Below, piece by piece: positions 59,295-64,000 of a stretch of 64,000 bases of DNA (position 1 is the stretch's first letter; each line of letters starts with the position of its first letter). The DNA lies in contig CABIZX010000001.1 in NCBI GenBank assembly GCA_902363375.1, positions 620,001 to 684,000 on the forward strand, in the 5' to 3' direction. Source of the stretch: Clostridiaceae bacterium. GTDB taxonomy: Bacteria > Bacillota > Clostridia > Clostridiales > Clostridiaceae. The position numbers were made by a program, and so were the translations under genes. Under the pieces are notes generated by a model, which saw nothing but the letters and a program-made list of their open reading frames with translations, was not told the DNA's origin and ran no database searches.

Positions 59295-60590
59295 CTAATA
59301 TTTACGTTTATACGAACTAGAAGAAAAAAGAGTCTTTCTCTTTTTTACTAATCTTCTTTTTTTTATTATATATATAGTGAGGAGTATAATAAGAACAACT
59401 CCAAAAATAGCTGAGCCTATAATTATAGATAAATTAGTATAGTTTATAGTATTGCTTTTTGTAGTTACCAATGTTCCAAGTACAGGAAGCGCTTCTTGTA
59501 TATAATCACTACCACTTGAAACTTCAGAATTGTAACTTTGATTATTATAATTAACAGAAACCGTAGTAATTATATCACCTTTATTAAAAAACTTATTGTC
59601 TAAAGAATCTTTATTAATTATAATAGAAGGCTTTTCTTCAGAAGTTTTATCCTTAGTATAGAAAATATCGTTGTTAGCTACTAGAGGAATAATTGAACCA
59701 TTAGTAGTTTCATAAGTCCCTATCGCATCACCCTTAGAAAAGGCTTTAGTGGTAGAAAAATTATCAAAGGCCCAATCAAAAAGCTTAGGAGTTTCATTAT
59801 AATAGGCCTTATTTTTGTCATATAGTATAGCTATGATAAATTTAGCGTCATCTCTACCAGCAGAAGCTACAAAAGAATGAAGAGATTCATCTGTATAACC
59901 AGTTTTACCAGCAATAACATCAGGATAATAACAGTCATAGGCATCATGAAGCAATCTATTATCATTCCAAAGAGGTCTTTTATCCTTAAAAATATTTGTA
60001 GGCTCTAAAAAAGTAGATTTAGTTTTAGATATTTCAATATATTTTTCATGTTTTAACAATTCTCTTTCTATAAGAGCTAAATCATAAGCTGTAGTTCTAT
60101 GCTTATCATCATAAAGACCATGAGGATTTACAAAATTAGTATTTTTACACCCAAGTTCCTTTGCTCGTTGATTCATTAGTTTAGAAAATTCTTCAATGGA
60201 TCCAGAGATATGTTCTGCTAAAGCTGCAGCACAATCATTAGCAGATACCATTATTACAGAATATAGCATTTCTTCCACAGTCATCTTTTCGCCTACATCT
60301 ATATAGATTTTGGAACCTTCAATAGTAGGTGGTAGTTTATCTACAGTTACAACTTCATCTAAATCAGCATTTTCTAAAGTTAGAAGTACAGTCATAAGCT
60401 TAGTTGTAGATGCCGGGGGATAAGGTGTATTTTCATTTTTCCCATAAACTACTGCTCCTGTATTAGCATCCATAACAACAACACTTTCACCGGTAATGGA
60501 AGGTGGTTCCGTTGTATATGCGTAGGCATTACTATAACTTAATAAGGCTATAGTAAAAAATAATAATATGACAAATAATAATTTTTTCAT
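59295..60590 (-). CDS. dacF: D-alanyl-D-alanine carboxypeptidase, DacF/S11 family
   Basis: Trims the terminal D-Ala of peptidoglycan stem peptides outside the membrane. The 431-residue product has a signal peptide (about residues 1-25, MKKLLFVILLF), the serine active site S61-x-x-K64 in PASTTKLM, S116-x-N118 in VSANDCAAALAEH and KTGYT, then a DacF-type C-terminal domain and a C-terminal membrane helix followed by a basic tail. I chose the ATG whose first base is 60590 because AAGGAG lies just upstream of it on the - strand; the frame extends 17 codons further. It is the only - strand gene in the window. Confidence 0.9.
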   Translation of the reverse strand: MKKLLFVILLFFTIALLSYSNAYAYTTEPPSITGESVVVMDANTGAVVYGKNENTPYPPASTTKLMTVLLTLENADLDEVVTVDKLPPTIEGSKIYIDVGEKMTVEEMLYSVIMVSANDCAAALAEHISGSIEEFSKLMNQRAKELGCKNTNFVNPHGLYDDKHRTTAYDLALIERELLKHEKYIEISKTKSTFLEPTNIFKDKRPLWNDNRLLHDAYDCYYPDVIAGKTGYTDESLHSFVASAGRDDAKFIIAILYDKNKAYYNETPKLFDWAFDNFSTTKAFSKGDAIGTYETTNGSIIPLVANNDIFYTKDKTSEEKPSIIINKDSLDNKFFNKGDIITTVSVNYNNQSYNSEVSSGSDYIQEALPVLGTLVTTKSNTINYTNLSIIIGSAIFGVVLIILLTIYIIKKRRLVKKRKTLFSSSSYKRKY

Positions 60591-60731
60591 AGAGATCTCC
60601 TTACTATATACATATTTAATTTTTCTGATTCTATTTAACACATAATAAATAATTATATCAAAAAATAGTTGTAAATTCGATAATAATTTATAAAAAAAGT
60701 GGATAATATGTTAATTAAGAGGTGTATAAAA

Positions 60732-61355
60732 ATGAAAATGAAAGAAAAAATAATAGGAATGCTATCCATATTAATACTTAGTATAATATTTTTGGTAGCA
60801 GGTTACATTATAAATAGTAACAAAGAAGAAAAATATGAAGAAGTATTTGTTAATCAGGAAGAATCTTTTAATGAGGTAGATTCTGTTGAAGATAAAGAAT
60901 CATCTGGCGGTGGAGAAGTCATAGTAGTGGATATAAAGGGAGCTGTTAAAAATCCTAGAGAGTATGAATTAAAGGAAGGTTCAAGGATAAGAGATTTAAT
61001 TGACATGGCAGGTGGACTTACAGAAGAAGCTGATAAAGATAGAATATATTTTTCAAAAATTTTAGAGGATGAGCAGTGCATTAAAATATATAAAATTGGT
61101 GAAATAGCTGAGGAGCAAGAAGTAGAAGGAACAGAAAGTGTAGGGGATACAGGGTCAAATGGGAAAATAAATATAAATAAGGCAACCGTTGAACAGTTAA
61201 TGACAGTACCAGGAATAGGGCAAGTAAAGGCACAGAGTATAATAGACTATAGGAATGAAAATGGAAAATTTAAATCTGTGGATGAACTTACAAATATAAC
61301 AGGTATAGGAGCAAAAACCCTAGAGAAATTAAGAGATAAGGTAGACATAAAATGA
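60732..61355 (+). CDS. comEA: ComEA family DNA-binding protein
   Basis: DNA receptor of natural competence, membrane-anchored and outside-facing. The 207 residues: one membrane helix (about 8-27), an acidic spacer, an SLBB domain (VVDIKGAVKNPREYELKEGSRI) and two C-terminal helix-hairpin-helix motifs (INKATVEQLMTVPGIGQVKAQSI, ITGIGAKTLEKLRDKV). ATG 60732 has AAGAGGTG 7 bases upstream. comEB and comEC are not next to it. Confidence 0.9.
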   Translation: MKMKEKIIGMLSILILSIIFLVAGYIINSNKEEKYEEVFVNQEESFNEVDSVEDKESSGGGEVIVVDIKGAVKNPREYELKEGSRIRDLIDMAGGLTEEADKDRIYFSKILEDEQCIKIYKIGEIAEEQEVEGTESVGDTGSNGKININKATVEQLMTVPGIGQVKAQSIIDYRNENGKFKSVDELTNITGIGAKTLEKLRDKVDIK

Positions 61356-61443
61356 GTATTAGTATAGAATTATTAAAGAATTAGTATAATTTTAACTTAT
61401 AAATAAAATTTGATTTTAGTTACATAATTAAGGAGGTAAAACC

Positions 61444-62472
61444 ATGTCAAAACGATTAACAGAACTTTCAAAGACCTCTGGATGAGCAGCAAAAATAGGG
61501 CCGGAGACCCTTTCAAAAATATTAGATAAATTACCTAAGATGTCAGATAAGAATTTATTAGTAGGAATAGAAACTTCTGATGATGCAGCAGTATACAAAT
61601 TAACAGAAGATATAGCGGCTATACAGACTCTAGATTTTTTCACTCCAGTAGTAGATGATCCATATACCTTTGGATCTATAGCAGCTGCTAATTCTCTAAG
61701 TGATGTTTATGCCATGGGAGGAAAACCTACGGTAGCAATGAATATAGTATGTTTTCCTAATTGCCTTAACATAGATATTTTAGGAGAAATCCTAAAAGGT
61801 GGTGCTGATAAAGTATTAGAAGCCGGTGCCGTAGTGATTGGTGGACATACTGTTGAAGATGACGAACCTAAATTTGGACTATCAGTTATGGGAATAGTGC
61901 ATCCAAAGAAAATTCTTAAAAATCATGGATGTAAGGTTGGAGATGTACTTATATTAACAAAGCCTATAGGTACAGGTGTTATTAATACAGCTATTAAGGC
62001 AGAAATTGCATCTTCAGAAGTTTACGATGAGGCTGTAAAGGTTATGACCACGTTAAATAAATATGCTGGGGAAATTATTGTAGATTATGACATAAATGCA
62101 TGTACAGATATTACTGGCTTTGGAATAATGGGTCATGGTTATGAGATGGCATCAGCCTCTGATATAACCATAAGATTATTTAAAGATAAAATTCCAGTTA
62201 TTAAAGGAGCTAGAGAATATGCTGAGATGGGTTTAGTACCTGCTGGAACTTATAATAATAAAGGATATTTAGAGGGAAAATATCATTTAAAAGATACCCC
62301 AGAATGGTTAGAAGATATTTTGTTTGATCCGCAAACTTCAGGAGGACTATTAATTTCTACTCCTAAGAATCAAGTTGAATCTATGATGAAAAGGTTAATG
62401 GAGTTAGATATAAAACCAGCTATAATTGGTGAGGTAATTGAAAAGAGTGACGTACCTCTAATTGTAGAGTAA
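61444..62472 (+). CDS. selD: selenophosphate synthetase, selenocysteine-containing
   Basis: Makes selenophosphate from selenide and ATP. The coding sequence starts at ATG 61444, after AAGGAGG, and runs through an in-frame TGA at 61483-61485 (codon 14), giving [15 protein letters not shown], the exact place of the catalytic Cys/Sec in SelD. Past it are [22 protein letters not shown] and [10 protein letters not shown]. If the TGA is read as a stop, the first usable ATG is 61540 and the active-site loop is lost. The full product is 342 residues. selA and selB follow directly, which supports recoding. Confidence 0.93.
61483..61520 (+). promoter_or_regulatory. bacterial SECIS element candidate in selD
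   Basis: The TGA (61483-61485) is followed at 12 bases by stem AGGG/CCCT (61497-61500 with 61508-61511) and a 7-base loop CCGGAGA. Position immediately 3' of the UGA fits bacterial SECIS hairpins bound by SelB. The lower stem is weak, so the exact fold is uncertain. Confidence 0.55.
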
Positions 62473-62514
62473 AATTACTCATATCTTATTAAATTAGTGC
62501 ATAGGAGAAGTTAT

Positions 62515-63897
62515 ATGAATAAGGAATTATTAAGAAAACTACCTAAGATAGATGAACTTTTGAAACTTAAATCAGTAAATCAATTAATAGAAGATAACTC
62601 TAGGACTATAGTGTTAGAATCCTTAAGAGAAGCTATAGAATTTTATAGAAATGGTATATTAAAAGGTAGCATAGATAGTTTAAATACAGAACAGGTATTA
62701 GATTTTGCTATTCACACTTTAGAAATCAAAAATAAAATGCATCTAGAAAGAGTTATAAATGCTACGGGAACTGTTATACATACCAATTTAGGTCGTTCTA
62801 TTTTAAGCAAAAAAGCCATGGAAAATGTATTAACAGTAGCAGGAAGCTATAATAATCTAGAATATGACATAGAAAGTGGTAAAAGAGGATCTAGATACTC
62901 CCATATAGAGGAGATTATAAAAAAGGTTACAGGGGCAGAAGCAGCTATGGTAGTAAATAATAATGCTGCTGCTATAATGCTAGTTTTAGATACTCTTGCT
63001 AAAGGAAAAGAGGCTATAGTATCAAGAGGAGAACTAGTAGAAATAGGCGGTTCCTTTAGAATACCAGAAGTTATGAAGTTTAGTGGAGCAGAGTTAGTAG
63101 AAATAGGAACTACCAATAGAACTCACCTATATGACTATGAGAATAACATAACAGAAAATACAGGAGTACTTTTAAAGGTACATACCTCTAATTTTAAAGT
63201 TCTTGGTTTCACAGAAGGAGTATCCTTAGAAGAACTTGTAGAACTAGGAGAAAAGCATGAAATTCCAGTTGTAGAGGATATAGGTAGTGGAGTATTAATA
63301 GACTTTACAAAGTATGGTTTTACCTATGAACCTACTGTTCAAGAGAGCATAAAAAAAGGCATCGATGTAATAACATTTAGTGGTGATAAAATGTTAGGAG
63401 GTCCACAGGCTGGTATTATTGCAGGAAAAAAGAAATATATAGATATGATGAAGAAAAATCAATTAACTAGGGCTCTAAGAGTAGATAAAATGACTTTAGC
63501 TGCTCTAGAAGGTACCTTAAAATATTATATAGATGAAAAAGAGGCAGTGGATAATATTCCATCTCTAAACATGATTCTGATGCCTAAGGAAGAGGTAAAG
63601 AAAAAATGTATACTTCTTAAGCGAAAGCTTCAAAATAAAACTAACTCCTTTAAGTTTTATATAGACAAGGGAGAATCTATGGTAGGTGGAGGTTCAATGC
63701 CTACAGAAAAGATAGAAACCTATGTAATTAAGGTTACCAGTGACAAGTTTTCACCAGAGGAGATGGAAAGAAAACTTAGATTAGGAGAAACTCCATTAAT
63801 AGCTAGAGTTTATAATAATGAATTAGTTTTAGATGGAAGAACTTTATTTAAGGAAGATTTTGATGAAATAGTGCAGTGTTTCAAGGCTGTAGAATAA
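62515..63897 (+). CDS. selA: L-seryl-tRNA(Sec) selenium transferase
   Basis: PLP enzyme converting Ser-tRNA(Sec) to Sec-tRNA(Sec) using selenophosphate. The 460 residues have an N-terminal helical domain ([13 protein letters not shown]), [28 protein letters not shown] and the PLP lysine K292 in [16 protein letters not shown] 62515 follows AGGAGAAG; the frame opens six codons upstream at 62497. It lies 42 bases after selD. Confidence 0.96.
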   Translation: MNKELLRKLPKIDELLKLKSVNQLIEDNSRTIVLESLREAIEFYRNGILKGSIDSLNTEQVLDFAIHTLEIKNKMHLERVINATGTVIHTNLGRSILSKKAMENVLTVAGSYNNLEYDIESGKRGSRYSHIEEIIKKVTGAEAAMVVNNNAAAIMLVLDTLAKGKEAIVSRGELVEIGGSFRIPEVMKFSGAELVEIGTTNRTHLYDYENNITENTGVLLKVHTSNFKVLGFTEGVSLEELVELGEKHEIPVVEDIGSGVLIDFTKYGFTYEPTVQESIKKGIDVITFSGDKMLGGPQAGIIAGKKKYIDMMKKNQLTRALRVDKMTLAALEGTLKYYIDEKEAVDNIPSLNMILMPKEEVKKKCILLKRKLQNKTNSFKFYIDKGESMVGGGSMPTEKIETYVIKVTSDKFSPEEMERKLRLGETPLIARVYNNELVLDGRTLFKEDFDEIVQCFKAVE

Positions 63898-63952
63898 ATT
63901 ATTAGAAACAGTGCATAGTTAGAAGTCGCTTTGAAAGGATGAATTTAAATAG

Positions 63953-64000
63953 ATGAAGCATATAATTATAGGTACTGCTGGGCATATAGACCATGGTAAA
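63953..64000 (+). CDS. selB: selenocysteine-specific elongation factor SelB, 5' end only
   Basis: Only the first 16 codons are in the window: MKHIIIGTAGHIDHGK, the G1 loop of the SelB GTPase. SelB carries Sec-tRNA to UGA codons that have a SECIS hairpin. AAAGGATG lies about 11 bases upstream of the start. The gene continues beyond 64000. Confidence 0.85.
   Translation, partial: MKHIIIGTAGHIDHGK

Noticed and set aside
61444..61540. selD as a frameshifted or truncated pseudogene, or with its start at 61540
   Set aside because: The TGA is exactly at the Cys/Sec catalytic position, the upstream codons are in frame and typical for SelD, and selA and selB follow, so selenocysteine recoding explains it.

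Overview
This is a contiguous, gene-dense stretch of a low-GC, endospore-forming Firmicute chromosome, almost certainly Clostridium sensu stricto or a close relative. The reasons are the AT-rich sequence with strong AGGAGG-type ribosome binding sites, SpoVS, a SpoIVFA/SpoIVFB-like pair, PolC, RNase Y, MinCDE together with MreBCD, N-terminally extended L27 with the Prp protease, and clostridial gene order around nusA-infB, mreB-minE and rplU-rpmA-obg. Nearly every gene is on the + strand; only one D,D-carboxypeptidase gene is on the - strand. I see no rRNA, tRNA, IS element, CRISPR array or prophage.

Layout. 144-10898: translation and envelope precursor block (pyrH, frr, uppS, cdsA, dxr, rseP, ispG, polC). 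10899-11403: a long gene-free stretch with a candidate small RNA and a large imperfect hairpin. 11404-21484: rimP-nusA-rnpM-ylxQ-infB-rbfA-nrnA-truB-ribF, then rpsO and pnp with their own signals. 21704-31953: YlmC/YmxH-like gene, aspartokinase, tepA, ftsK/spoIIIE, rimO, pgsA, recA (with a LexA box) and rny. 32241-37525: spoVS, an aminotransferase, HPr, a lone tyrosine recombinase, an unrecognised protein, a SPOR-like membrane protein and a DUF4321 protein. 37535-49350: maf, radC, mreBCD, PBP2, minCDE, a RodA/FtsW protein, mgsA and the SpoIVFA/SpoIVFB-like pair. 49545-57787: TIGR03960 and TIGR03936 proteins, RNase G, rplU-prp-rpmA, obg, yhbY, nadD, yqeK. 57856-61355: ridA, an RluA-type synthase, the - strand dacF-like gene and comEA. 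61444-64000: the selenocysteine genes selD-selA-selB, with selB cut by the window end.

Functional themes are isoprenoid and undecaprenyl phosphate supply (dxr, ispG, uppS), cell elongation and division (mreBCD, PBP2, RodA, MinCDE), ribosome biogenesis and RNA decay (rimP, rbfA, obg, yhbY, rnpM, pnp, rny, rng) and sporulation (spoVS, SpoIVFA/B-like, YlmC/YmxH-like). The most notable observations are a UGA codon inside selD that should be read as selenocysteine, a terminator-like hairpin that buries the tepA ribosome binding site, a candidate small RNA after polC, a two-copy hairpin repeat, a perfect 26-bp palindrome upstream of the aminotransferase, an altered L27 processing site next to its protease, and possible mother-cell promoters before two small genes. 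No clearly new multi-gene system is visible; most of the window is ordinary housekeeping chromosome.
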